A stretch of 64,000 nucleotides of DNA from Lachnospiraceae bacterium XBD2001. Lineage in GTDB: Bacteria; Bacillota; Clostridia; Lachnospirales; Lachnospiraceae. Positions 42,880-51,733 of the stretch are shown one piece after another (the first letter of the stretch is position 1; every line of letters starts with the position of its first letter). Below the pieces are notes generated by a model. That model had not been told where the DNA came from. It ran no database searches and saw only the letters and a program-made list of their open reading frames with translations. The translations under genes were made by a program, and so were the position numbers. Location: NCBI GenBank assembly GCA_900116395.1, contig FPAN01000005.1, positions 124,001-188,000 on the forward strand, given 5' to 3'.

Positions 42880-44232
42880 ATGGACCAGGTAACAGTAACA
42901 CGAACCATGCCCAACTCCCTCGAGGCTGAGCAATCCGTCATCGGTTCCATGCTCATGGACAAGGATGCCATCATTGCTGCCATGGAGTCTCTGCAAGGAG
43001 AGGACTTTTTTCATCAGTCCTACGGCATGCTCTTCGATACCATCATTGAAGTATATAATGCAGGCGAAGACGCCATGGATCCGGTTGTCTTAACCAACAA
43101 GCTTCGTGAGAAAAATGCTCCGGCGGAAATCTCCGACGTGAACTTCTTACTTAGCCTGATGGAGCACGTGCCGACCAGTATCAACATTAAGAGCTACTGC
43201 GACATCGTTAGCCAGAAGGCTATGCTTCGCAAGATTATCCGTATGAGCCAGTCTATCGAGAACGACTGCTACAAGGATGACGAGCCGGTAAGTGATGTTA
43301 TGGACCGCATCGAGAAGGAATTCTTAGCGCTGCTTCAGAACCGCGGTGTCGGCGACTTCGTTCCGATTCGTCAGGTCGTTTTGAATGCCTTAGAGAAAAT
43401 TGCTTCCGCTGCGAAAATGCAGGGTAGCGTTACCGGTATTCCTACCGGTTTCACGGATTTGGATTACAAGATGGCTGGTTTACAGCCTTCCGATTTGATT
43501 CTGCTTGCTGCCCGTCCTTCCATGGGTAAGACAGCTTTCGTTTTGAATATTGCACAGCACGTTGCTTTCCACGAGAACAAATGCACCGCTATTTTCTCTC
43601 TGGAAATGAGTAAGGAGCAGCTGGTTAACCGTCTCTTCTCCCTGGAGTCCAGAGTCGATGCCCAGAAGCTCCGTACCGGTAACTTACAGGATTTCGAGTG
43701 GCAAGAACTGGTAGAAGGTGCCAACATCATCGCCGGTTCTCCATTAATCATCGACGATACCCCTGGTATCAGCATCTCCGAGATGCGCAGCAAGTGCCGC
43801 AAGTTCAAGCAAGAACAAGGCCTCGACCTGATTATCATCGACTACTTACAGTTGATGAGTGGTAGCGGCAAGTCCGTTTCCCGTCAGCAGGAAGTATCTG
43901 ATATTTCCCGTGCCTTGAAGGGATTGGCCCGTGAGCTTAACGTTCCGGTTATCGCCTTATCCCAGTTGAACCGAGGCGTAGAGCAGCGAGACGACAAGCG
44001 CCCGATGATGTCCGATCTCCGTGACTCCGGAGCCATCGAGCAGGATGCGGACGTAGTAATGTTCATCTACCGTGATGACTACTACAACAAGGACACCGAC
44101 CGCAAGAACATCTCCGAAATCATCATCGCAAAACAACGTAACGGCCCTGTCGGCACCACCGAGCTGGCTTGGTTACCACAGTACACCAAGTTCGCAAACC
44201 TCGAAAAGAGCCACCGCCGCGAAGAAGAATAG
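42880..44232 (+). CDS. dnaB: Replicative DNA helicase
   Basis: A 450-residue hexameric 5'-3' helicase that unwinds DNA at the replication fork. The N-terminal domain (about 1-150, opening MPNSLEAEQSVIGSML) binds primase. The RecA-like domain has Walker A AARPSMGKTAF (about 208), Walker B LDLIIIDYLQLM (about 308) and the DNA-loop LKGLARELNVPVIALSQLNR. No intein interrupts it. The GGAGAGGAATAAC site overlaps the rplI end. A terminator follows at once. Confidence 0.97.
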   Translation: MDQVTVTRTMPNSLEAEQSVIGSMLMDKDAIIAAMESLQGEDFFHQSYGMLFDTIIEVYNAGEDAMDPVVLTNKLREKNAPAEISDVNFLLSLMEHVPTSINIKSYCDIVSQKAMLRKIIRMSQSIENDCYKDDEPVSDVMDRIEKEFLALLQNRGVGDFVPIRQVVLNALEKIASAAKMQGSVTGIPTGFTDLDYKMAGLQPSDLILLAARPSMGKTAFVLNIAQHVAFHENKCTAIFSLEMSKEQLVNRLFSLESRVDAQKLRTGNLQDFEWQELVEGANIIAGSPLIIDDTPGISISEMRSKCRKFKQEQGLDLIIIDYLQLMSGSGKSVSRQQEVSDISRALKGLARELNVPVIALSQLNRGVEQRDDKRPMMSDLRDSGAIEQDADVVMFIYRDDYYNKDTDRKNISEIIIAKQRNGPVGTTELAWLPQYTKFANLEKSHRREEE

Positions 44233-44236
44233 GAAG

Positions 44237-44261
44237 GACGCCCTCCGGGGCGTCTTTTTTT
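44237..44261 (+). terminator. Terminator of gdpP-rplI-dnaB
   Basis: GACGCC-CTCCG-GGGCGTC is followed by seven to eight T residues. The T run merges with the left end of the long palindrome. Confidence 0.9.
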
Positions 44262-44730
44262 GTCCCCATCTCTCCCCCACTCCCCTGTCCTCCTTATGCC
44301 GCGGCCGCCGCCGGGTGGGTCTGCCCGTCCCTTTTCCCTCACTGCAGATAATGATTTTCTAAGCACCGGTTTTTTCTCCCTTTATTATTGGTGTCTTTTC
44401 AATTCTTCGCACTTCTTTGGCGCATGTGTGTCCAAAAACGGACAGCGACTTATTTTTCCCTATATCCAACACTCTATGCATCCTCTCAAGGATGTGCGAT
44501 GGGGATGTATAGAGGTGTTGGATAATAGAAACAGAAAACTGTCCGTTTGATCGACACACACGCTGAAGAAGTGCAAAACCAGTGAAAGAGACACCAACGG
44601 GGAGAAAAAGCCTGGGTGCAAGAAAATCTACTACCTTTGTGAACGGGAAAAGGGACGGGCAGACCCACCCGGCGGCGGCCGCGGCGAAAGGAAGGCGAGA
44701 GGGCTTTCGGAAGGTGGGGGCAAAAAAAAG
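44253..44730. repeat. Long imperfect palindrome of about 480 bases, possible MITE-like or hairpin RNA element
   Basis: The segment folds on itself around 44492. A perfect 41-base inverted repeat is at 44298-44338 and 44645-44685 (GCCGCGGCC core, GGGAAAAGGG inner end). Further matching blocks keep the same centre: GGTGTC/GACACC (44390, 44590), GCACTTCTT/AAGAAGTGC (44409, 44566) and ATCCAACAC/GTGTTGGAT (44464, 44515). The outer arms pair from T8GTCCCC to GGGGGCA8. It lies between the terminators of convergent dnaB and the 44762 gene. Base use is GC-rich at the arms and AT-rich inside. No convincing reading frame is in it. Confidence 0.8.
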
Positions 44731-44757
44731 ACCCCGGCGCGCATGCGTCGAGGTCTT
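44728..44757 (-). terminator. Terminator of the 44762-45280 gene
   Basis: On the minus strand AAGACCTCGACGC pairs with GCGCCGGGGTCTT and is followed by eight T residues, which form the right edge of the palindrome. Confidence 0.8.
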
Positions 44758-44761
44758 ATGT

Positions 44762-45280
44762 TTATGCTTCTTTGTGTACTTTGCTTGGAGCCTTGCGCCA
44801 CAGAGCGTCTAAGACACGCTCGTTGGGCTCGAAGAGGATCTTCTCTTCGGTGGCCTGGCCTTGTGGCTTGTAGACTAAGGTGTAGTAGTTGTGGTCGGCA
44901 TCGTGGCTGGTGCAGTCACTGGTCTTAAGCTTACGTCCTACGTAGGCGCTAACCGGTTCGCTTCTGGCCGGTGCAATGACAACTACATTCTCCATATCAA
45001 CGGTGACAAGGTGCTTACGCTTACGCTGCCAACGGATGATGTCGATGTCCAACTCACCCTCCGTTACGGAGTACTCATATTCAATGTTTACCTGTAGGTA
45101 CATGTAGTACAACATGCCAAGTAACGCTAAAAACATCACCAGGATGACCGGCTGTAAAAACAGGATTCCGTTCAATCCAACAAATACCGTTAAAGCAATC
45201 ATAATGCCTAAGATTACTTTGGTCAGTGGCGGATTCTTCCGTGCCACAATCTGCTCTACAAATAAACTCTGCTCCATCAT
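44762..45280 (-). CDS. DUF6106-like membrane protein
   Basis: A 172-residue protein with two adjacent membrane helices (about residues 21-40 and 43-64) and a soluble C-terminal domain. The start MEQSLFVEQIVARK resembles a Clostridia-specific family that I recall as DUF6106. The soluble part has YSVTEGELDIDIIRWQRKR, resembling a PH-like YdbT-type module. Function is unknown. The ATG at 45280, or the adjacent one at 45277, follows GAGGGAAA. It is downstream of lacZ by 24 bases in reverse order, meaning lacZ reads away from it; both are on the minus strand, so it could be read from the lacZ transcript. Confidence 0.65.
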   Translation of the reverse strand: MMEQSLFVEQIVARKNPPLTKVILGIMIALTVFVGLNGILFLQPVILVMFLALLGMLYYMYLQVNIEYEYSVTEGELDIDIIRWQRKRKHLVTVDMENVVVIAPARSEPVSAYVGRKLKTSDCTSHDADHNYYTLVYKPQGQATEEKILFEPNERVLDALWRKAPSKVHKEA

Positions 45281-45304
45281 TTTCCCTCGCTTTTTATAAA
45301 AACT

Positions 45305-48300
45305 TTAGATCGGTCGGAAGGAAAAAGAAACCTCCAATGGCTTACTGTTATCGATGCAGTATTCCGGATGTGTCTTGGCTCCCCAGGTATCGTCACCTGC
45401 AATGCCCATCTGCGCAAGGCCTACACGTACGTAGGTGTTCTGCACCGGTGGCAAGTGGTTCGGATGGGTTGCGCAATCAATCTCATGTGGTGTATATGGC
45501 AATACCGACAGGCTTAAATTATCGCCTTCGATACGGTATCCTCTTCCACGATGATCGGTAATCTCTGCATATCGTACCTCGGTCTTGTTGCCGCATTCCT
45601 GCGGTACCAAGTACTTGGCCATATTGTCGGCTACCTTGGTGCGATACACGCCAATCTTGGCATGATTGCGATCCGGATAAGTTTCCTCTGGTCCACGACC
45701 GTACCACATCATATTATCATAATCCGCATCCAATGTCATGAGAATTGACAATTCCGGCAGTTCCCCGACTTCCGCAGATGCATCCAAGAATAGCTTCATA
45801 TCAATGACGCCATCGGAATGTACCACATAAGTCATAATCGCATCCTTCGACGGCTTGGTCGGAAGGTGATAGGTGTAGGAAATCTCTACGCTATCTTTGC
45901 CCTCTTTTACCATGTAGTCTGTAGTGCGGCGACCGTCTGCATACTTCGGGCTGGCATAGATACTTGCCAGCTTCCACTGGCCTGCACGGAATGGAAGTAA
46001 GTTCGCATTATCGTTCTCGGTCATTGGTCTCCAGAAGTTCGGCTTCGGAGGTAACTTCATCATCTCTTTGCCGCCGTAGATATAGGATACCAATCCACCT
46101 TGCAAGTTGGAGAACAGCACCTCAAAGTCATCGCCTCGAACGCCGGTATTACACCAGCCTCGGGTTACGGTCATCTTGCACTTCTTATGCTCTGCCTTCT
46201 TCCGATGTCCGATGACGGTCTGACCATAGGCTACTTCATGTCCTGCCTTGGCCCAGAGGGTATCTTCCTTCAATTGGAAGGAAACGGTGAGTACATATTC
46301 ATCGCCATCGGTTGGCAGTGCAAACGGAAGAGGCATCCGATTCTCGGACTGCGGCTCTGCTTCCATGCGTCCACTGCTTCGTTCAATCTCTACTCCGTCT
46401 TTTTCCAAGGTGATTACGCACTGGTATTCTTTGGTTTCGGTGAACAAGTTGTCGTTCTTAATTACTACGGTATCCTCGTCGAAGTCGATGCGGATATTCT
46501 GATAGTTATACTTTACCTCCTGCATCTTCGGAGACGGATCACGGTCTTTTCCGTAGACAATACCGTTACCGCTGAAGCTTCCATCGTTCGGACGATCGCC
46601 GAAGTCTCCGCCATAGCCCTGGAATTCCACGCCATAGCGATCCTTTAAGGTCATGGACTGGTCGATATAATCCCAGATGAATCCGCCCTGGAACAGCGGA
46701 TCCTCATGAGTCAGATCCGTATACTTATGCATCGCACCGCAGGAATTGCCCATGGCATGGGTATATTCGCAGTTAATATACGGCTTATCCCGATGCTCCT
46801 TCAGGTATTCCTTGATCTGCGCTACCGGATGATACATGGTGCTGTAGATATCCGTGGTATCCGGGTATCTGTCATCCCAGACGCATCCTTCATAATGAAC
46901 CAGTCTGGTATCATCCCATTCGTGGAACTTATCATGCATCTTCAGAAGGTTGGTTCCTCCGAAGGACTCATTACCACAGGACCAGATCAGAATGGACGGA
47001 TGGTTCTTATCCCGCTCAAACATGGATTTGGCGCGGTCTAAGATTAGCTCCAAATACTCGCCCCGATCTCCCGGTACGGAATAGCTGATATCGTGAATGC
47101 CACGTCCGATGCTATCCCAAACGCCGTGAGTCTCCAAGTTGGTTTCATCGATCAAATAAATGCCGTACAAATCGCACATCCGATACAGGAAGGTCCGGTT
47201 CGGATAATGGCTGGTTCGAATCGCATTGATGTTATTCTGCTTCATGGTGACGATATCTTTTACGATATCATCATTGGTGATACAACGTCCGTTGTTGGCC
47301 GAGAATTCGTGTCGGTTGACGCCATGGAAAATAATTCGCTTGCCGTTTAGACACATCACATGGTCAATCAGTTCGAAGCGGCGGAAGCCCACCTTCTCGG
47401 TGACCACTTCCTGGAATTCACCCTTCTCGTTATAGATTTCCAACCGCAGGTCATAGAGGTTCGGATACTCTGCACTCCATTTTTTCGGATGCTCTATATC
47501 CATGATGAGTTTGGTTTCTCCCTCTAACTTTGCTTCCTGTGTTGCGACCACATCTCCGTCATCCAACAAGGTGACACTGGCCTTACCTGCTGCCGTTACC
47601 TGGGTTGTAACCTCCAACACGGCATTCTCATAGGCATCATCCAGCAGGGTACGAATACGCAAATCCCGCACATGGGTCTGTGGCACGGTATACAGATACA
47701 CATCTCGGAAAATGCCGGAGAACCGGAAGAAGTCCTGATCCTCACACCAGCTTCCCGCTGTGAACCGAAATACCATGACGGAGAGCTTATTCTCTCCATC
47801 TCTGTGGATAAACGGTGTCAAATCGAACTCGCTTGGTGTAAAACTATCCTCGCTGTAGCCCACATACTGACCGTTCAACCACAGGGCAAATCCACTCTCC
47901 ACGCCCTGGAAAGAGATGTATACCGGGCCCTCGGTCCAATCACTTGGCAGTGTAAAATACTTGGTATAGCTTGCCACCGGATTAAAAATCGTCGGAATCT
48001 CTCCCGGTTCTACCGCTTCCTTGCCATCCCACGGATACTGGGTATTCACGTAAGACGGCACACCGTATCCTTCGGTCTGGATATGGCTTGGCACACGGAT
48101 TTCATCCCATGGTCTGCAGTCATAATCACTTGCAAAAAAGTTCTGAATGGATGAGGCATAGTTTTTGGCATAGGAGAACTTCCATATCCCATTCAACAAA
48201 TAACGGAAATCGGATTCTCCTGCTTTTTCGGCCTCACTTGTTCTGTAATAATCATGATCAGAATGCGCTGCTAGACGATTCTGTTCAAATATCTCAGGAT

Positions 48301-48331
48301 TTTTTACAATTCCATAATCAAATGTTGTCAC
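45305..48331 (-). CDS. lacZ: Beta-galactosidase, GH2 (LacZ type)
   Basis: A 1008-residue cytoplasmic enzyme that splits lactose or other beta-galactosides. The domain order is the LacZ one: sugar-binding (PSHIQTEGYG), immunoglobulin-like, catalytic barrel and the C-terminal small-chain domain. The acid/base Glu lies in IWSCGNESFGG and the nucleophile Glu in PYINCEYTHAMGNS (about residue 515). It starts with GTG at 48331 behind GGGAGGAG. No signal peptide, so the substrate must be imported, which fits the two permease genes just upstream in the operon. Galactose anomers would go to galM at 7 kb. Confidence 0.95.
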   Translation of the reverse strand: MTTFDYGIVKNPEIFEQNRLAAHSDHDYYRTSEAEKAGESDFRYLLNGIWKFSYAKNYASSIQNFFASDYDCRPWDEIRVPSHIQTEGYGVPSYVNTQYPWDGKEAVEPGEIPTIFNPVASYTKYFTLPSDWTEGPVYISFQGVESGFALWLNGQYVGYSEDSFTPSEFDLTPFIHRDGENKLSVMVFRFTAGSWCEDQDFFRFSGIFRDVYLYTVPQTHVRDLRIRTLLDDAYENAVLEVTTQVTAAGKASVTLLDDGDVVATQEAKLEGETKLIMDIEHPKKWSAEYPNLYDLRLEIYNEKGEFQEVVTEKVGFRRFELIDHVMCLNGKRIIFHGVNRHEFSANNGRCITNDDIVKDIVTMKQNNINAIRTSHYPNRTFLYRMCDLYGIYLIDETNLETHGVWDSIGRGIHDISYSVPGDRGEYLELILDRAKSMFERDKNHPSILIWSCGNESFGGTNLLKMHDKFHEWDDTRLVHYEGCVWDDRYPDTTDIYSTMYHPVAQIKEYLKEHRDKPYINCEYTHAMGNSCGAMHKYTDLTHEDPLFQGGFIWDYIDQSMTLKDRYGVEFQGYGGDFGDRPNDGSFSGNGIVYGKDRDPSPKMQEVKYNYQNIRIDFDEDTVVIKNDNLFTETKEYQCVITLEKDGVEIERSSGRMEAEPQSENRMPLPFALPTDGDEYVLTVSFQLKEDTLWAKAGHEVAYGQTVIGHRKKAEHKKCKMTVTRGWCNTGVRGDDFEVLFSNLQGGLVSYIYGGKEMMKLPPKPNFWRPMTENDNANLLPFRAGQWKLASIYASPKYADGRRTTDYMVKEGKDSVEISYTYHLPTKPSKDAIMTYVVHSDGVIDMKLFLDASAEVGELPELSILMTLDADYDNMMWYGRGPEETYPDRNHAKIGVYRTKVADNMAKYLVPQECGNKTEVRYAEITDHRGRGYRIEGDNLSLSVLPYTPHEIDCATHPNHLPPVQNTYVRVGLAQMGIAGDDTWGAKTHPEYCIDNSKPLEVSFSFRPI

Positions 48332-48356
48332 AATTCTCCTCCCTTTTACCGGCTAA

Positions 48357-49214
48357 TTACTTCACTGCTCCGGTAATTCCTTCTGCGAACTGCTTCTGCA
48401 ATACGAAGAAGATAATCATGGTTGGTAATGAGCAGAATAATACGCCCATCATTAACACACCGTAATCTACGCTGTATCCGTTGGATAAGTTTGCCACCAG
48501 CATCTGCATGGTCATGGCTTTGTTGTCGCTTAAGACAGCTCTTGGCCACATGTATGCATTCCATGCGTTCATGAAGGTAATAACCGCTGCTGCTGCATAG
48601 GTGGACTTCATGATTGGCATATACATGCGGAAGAAAATCGCAAACTCGCTTAATCCGTCAATTCTTGCAGCTTCCATAATGTCTACCGGGAAGTTACGGG
48701 AATTCTGACGGAACATCATAATCATAAACGGTGTAGAGATACCCGGCAAAATAAAGGCTGCCACGGTACTCAACAAGTGGAATGCACTCATCATACGAAA
48801 CAGAGGAATCAAAGTTGCCACACCCGGAATCATCATTGCTAAAAGCAATACGGCAAACAACTTATCCTTCTTCTCATCGTGATAGAGCTCGAATCCATAT
48901 CCTGCCAAGGAACATACAAAGATACACAGTACGGTCTGTACGGCGGAATACTTGAAGGAGTTCCACATGATTTTAGACAGTGGTGCTCCGGAGCCGATGG
49001 AGGACTTCAACAATCCGCGGAAGTTCTCAATGGCATGGGTGCCGAACCAGATTTTTCCGGTGGACACGTCAAATGATGCATTGGTTGCTGCTGTTAACAT
49101 CCAGTAAATCGGGAAAACAGAGATAAAGCATACAATGATCAAAAAGATATAACTTGGAATCAAACGCTTCTGGATTGCAGAACTGTTTGTTACTTTTTTC
49201 TTCGTATTAGTCAC
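48357..49214 (-). CDS. Carbohydrate ABC transporter permease (MalG/LacG type)
   Basis: A membrane subunit of about 285 residues with six helices. The coupling loop EAARIDGLSEFAIFFRMYMP (EAA motif) contacts the ATPase. A GTG at 49214 (MTNTKKK) is preferred because AGGTGAT lies just upstream; another GTG three codons earlier is also in frame. It overlaps the partner permease end by eight bases, and lacZ follows after 25 bases. CUT1 family; substrate probably a beta-galactoside such as lactose, by context. Confidence 0.92.
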   Translation of the reverse strand: MTNTKKKVTNSSAIQKRLIPSYIFLIIVCFISVFPIYWMLTAATNASFDVSTGKIWFGTHAIENFRGLLKSSIGSGAPLSKIMWNSFKYSAVQTVLCIFVCSLAGYGFELYHDEKKDKLFAVLLLAMMIPGVATLIPLFRMMSAFHLLSTVAAFILPGISTPFMIMMFRQNSRNFPVDIMEAARIDGLSEFAIFFRMYMPIMKSTYAAAAVITFMNAWNAYMWPRAVLSDNKAMTMQMLVANLSNGYSVDYGVLMMGVLFCSLPTMIIFFVLQKQFAEGITGAVK

Positions 49215-50100
49215 GCTTATCACCTACTTTCATGTTGATGAAGGCCAAGATTCCTACCAGGATGAATACGACAAATGCCAATGCAGATGCGTATCCGAAC
49301 TTAGCTACACCTTGTCCTAAGGACAGATTCCAAATGTAGTGTGACATGGTGATGGTGGTGTTGGACGGTCCACCGTTGGTTAAGTTGACGGACTCATCGA
49401 ACAACTGTAAGGTTCCGTTGATGGACATGATAGCGGTCATTACAATAACCGGACGAAGCAACGGTACGGTAATGTACCAGAAGGTCTTCCAGCCGTTGGC
49501 GCCGTCAATCTTGGATGCCTCATATACGGAATACTCGATGTTTTGCAAACCTGCCAGATAGAACACCATATTGTAACCGGTCCATCTCCAAATCAAACCG
49601 ATGATGATGACCGCTCTTGCTGTGAATGTGGTTCCCAGCCAGTTGATGTTCTCACTGATAATACCAAGATTCATCAATGCGGCATTAATCAGACCCTGGG
49701 TTGCAAACAAAGACTTGAAAATCAATGCATAAGATACCAAGGATACTGCACATGGCATGAATACCATGGTACGGAATAATCCGCGGAACTTCAGATCCTT
49801 GTTATTTAATATCTGTGCCAACAGGATTGCGAGAATCAACATAATCGGCACTTCGATGATCAGGTATAAGAATGTATTCCCCATTGCGGTTTGGAATGTC
49901 TTATCCTGTAATATTCGCGCGTAATTGTGGAACAGTGGCTCCTGCCACTCCATATTTGCACTGGATCCCTTTTTTAGGGAAATAATAAACGCCTGTACCA
50001 TTGGGTAGAAGCTCATGATGAAAATCAAGATTGTGGCAGGCGCCAGAAACAGCCATCCAGCACTTTGCTGTTTCGCTTGAATGGTCCTTTGCTTACTCAA
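49207..50100 (-). CDS. Sugar ABC transporter permease (MalF/LacF type)
   Basis: A 297-residue membrane subunit with six helices. The EAA loop reads YEASKIDGANGWKTFWYITVP. The start is TTG at 50100 after AAGGGGAT. It is separated from the binding-protein gene by a terminator-like hairpin, so it should be expressed at a lower level than the binding protein, as is usual in such operons. It pairs with the next permease to form the CUT1 channel. Confidence 0.92.
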   Translation of the reverse strand: MSKQRTIQAKQQSAGWLFLAPATILIFIMSFYPMVQAFIISLKKGSSANMEWQEPLFHNYARILQDKTFQTAMGNTFLYLIIEVPIMLILAILLAQILNNKDLKFRGLFRTMVFMPCAVSLVSYALIFKSLFATQGLINAALMNLGIISENINWLGTTFTARAVIIIGLIWRWTGYNMVFYLAGLQNIEYSVYEASKIDGANGWKTFWYITVPLLRPVIVMTAIMSINGTLQLFDESVNLTNGGPSNTTITMSHYIWNLSLGQGVAKFGYASALAFVVFILVGILAFINMKVGDKRD

Positions 50101-50126
50101 GATAAATCCCCTTCCTTTTTATAAAA

Positions 50127-50153
50127 AATGGGGAATCGGATAATCCGATTCCC
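50127..50153 (-). terminator. Intercistronic partial terminator
   Basis: GGGGAATCGGAT-TATCCGATTCCCC on the minus strand is followed by ATTTTTTAT. It lies between the binding-protein and permease genes and would reduce read-through. Confidence 0.8.
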
Positions 50154-50189
50154 CGATTAATACTTTCTTATGATGTTGTAGTTAACGTA

Positions 50190-51566
50190 TTACTCTTCCA
50201 TTGCGAACTCAACTTCGCTCTGAGCGTTCTCGATTTCTGCATCGATGTCTGCACCGTTCTGTACGTTGGTAATCAAGTTACCTACAGAGGTACGTAGGGT
50301 GTAGTGATAATCATTCTGCTCGATGGTAGGTACGTGAGTACCATACTCTACAACAGTGGTGTAGATTGGCTGATCGTTGAAGAATGCTACGCCTTCGTTG
50401 TATACATCAGACTTAGAAGCGGATACACATGTTGTGATAACACCGCCGTTACGAAGTGCGTTGTCATAAGTTTCCATAGCGCCTTCTCCACCACCGAAGG
50501 TGTATGCTAAGAATGCCTGAGCAAGCTCAACCTTCTCGCAGTTGCCTGTGATGTAAAGAGAAGAACCACCGTTGGAAGCATATCCTTCCTTACCGCTTAA
50601 GGTTGGGATGGTTGTGATCTCCCACTTTCCGCTAGCTGCTTCGTTGGACTCGATGGTAGGAATGATCCAGTTACCATTGAAGACACCTGCTACCTGATCA
50701 CCCTTGATGGTGTTGTCGGTGTACTCGGTCCAGCCGTTTGCTAAAAGAATAGTTCCATCGTTCGCACCCTGAACGATTACTTCGATGATCTTCTTGAAGG
50801 TCTCGTTGCCTACAAGGTTTGGCTTGCCGTCTTTCCACTGAGACTGGCCTTCTGCCTGAAGCATCATGTATGGAAGATCGTCTCCGGAGTGATCCATGGA
50901 TAATAATGCATATCCGGTCTTGTCCTTAACGTCTCTTGCAATCTCTAACCAACGATCCCAAGTAATACCGGTTACATCATCGATGGTGTATCCAGCCTGC
51001 TCAAGAATGTCGATACGATAAGCAAATACGCAAGTTCCGTTGTCAACAGGTGCGCCGTAGTGCTTGCCGTCGATGGTGCTGTAGGATAACTTCTCTGCTC
51101 CGAAGTCGCTCCAATCAATGTCTGCACCCTCTAAATCCTGCCAAGCATCTGGGTAGTTTGCTACGTAGTTCTGAATGTAATGATCCTGGAATAATACGAT
51201 ATCCGGTAACTGGCTGTAATCATTGGATGATCCTGCCAAGGTAACTGCCTGCTCAACATCGCTAGATCCGGATAATGTCTTAATCTCCAACTTGAAGTCC
51301 GGATTCTCCTTCTGGTATGCTGTTGCAGCTGCTTCCAATGCAGGAATGTTGAAGTTCTCATCCCAAGCTGCTACGGTCAAGGTGTTTGGATCTTCGGATG
51401 TGCCTCCTAAGTCCACAACCTCTTCTTCTTCTGCTTCTGTTGCTGCATCAGCAGTTGCGGTATCTCCACCGGTTGTTGCTGCTGTGTCACTGCTGCCACC
51501 ACATGCTACAAAAGATGTGGTTACTAATGCTGTTGCCAGCATCATGGATAATAGTTTCTTCTTCAT
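50190..51566 (-). CDS. Sugar ABC transporter substrate-binding lipoprotein
   Basis: A 458-residue extracellular binding protein. The signal MKKKLLSMMLATALVTTSFV ends at the lipobox ACGG (Cys about residue 22). A 35-residue Thr/Ala/Glu/Asp linker follows, then a type 1 solute-binding fold of the CUT1 class. ATG 51566 has AAGGAGGG; a TTG one codon earlier is less likely. First gene of the lactose-type operon, with a dyad over its promoter. Specificity for lactose or galacto-oligosaccharides is inferred from lacZ. Confidence 0.92.
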   Translation of the reverse strand: MKKKLLSMMLATALVTTSFVACGGSSDTAATTGGDTATADAATEAEEEEVVDLGGTSEDPNTLTVAAWDENFNIPALEAAATAYQKENPDFKLEIKTLSGSSDVEQAVTLAGSSNDYSQLPDIVLFQDHYIQNYVANYPDAWQDLEGADIDWSDFGAEKLSYSTIDGKHYGAPVDNGTCVFAYRIDILEQAGYTIDDVTGITWDRWLEIARDVKDKTGYALLSMDHSGDDLPYMMLQAEGQSQWKDGKPNLVGNETFKKIIEVIVQGANDGTILLANGWTEYTDNTIKGDQVAGVFNGNWIIPTIESNEAASGKWEITTIPTLSGKEGYASNGGSSLYITGNCEKVELAQAFLAYTFGGGEGAMETYDNALRNGGVITTCVSASKSDVYNEGVAFFNDQPIYTTVVEYGTHVPTIEQNDYHYTLRTSVGNLITNVQNGADIDAEIENAQSEVEFAMEE

Positions 51567-51655
51567 CAAAAACCCTCCTTGTTCATTACCTCGGGAGCTA
51601 AGACAAGTTCTCCTGTTTTCACCCTTGTTAAACTTGCACTAAAAAGTCCCTTGTT

Positions 51656-51688
51656 CTTTCGAAGATATGTACATTATATCCTCGAAAG
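51656..51688 (-). promoter_or_regulatory. Promoter dyad of the lactose-type operon
   Basis: CTTTCGA-N-GATAT-N7-ATATC-N-TCGAAAG is a 33-base dyad that contains the -10 TATAAT (minus strand). No good -35 is seen, consistent with activator-dependent start. TTTGCA-type direct repeats at about 51700-51730 may be the AraC-protein site. The rest of the 164-base gap shows no gene. Confidence 0.6.
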
Positions 51689-51733
51689 GTTTCGTTGTGT
51701 GCGCATATGCAACCAGATTTTTTGCAAATTCGA

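Noticed and set aside
44260-44928. Several 60-96-codon frames within and beside the long palindrome
   Set aside because: They arise on both strands of a repeat, have no ribosome sites and no family features.
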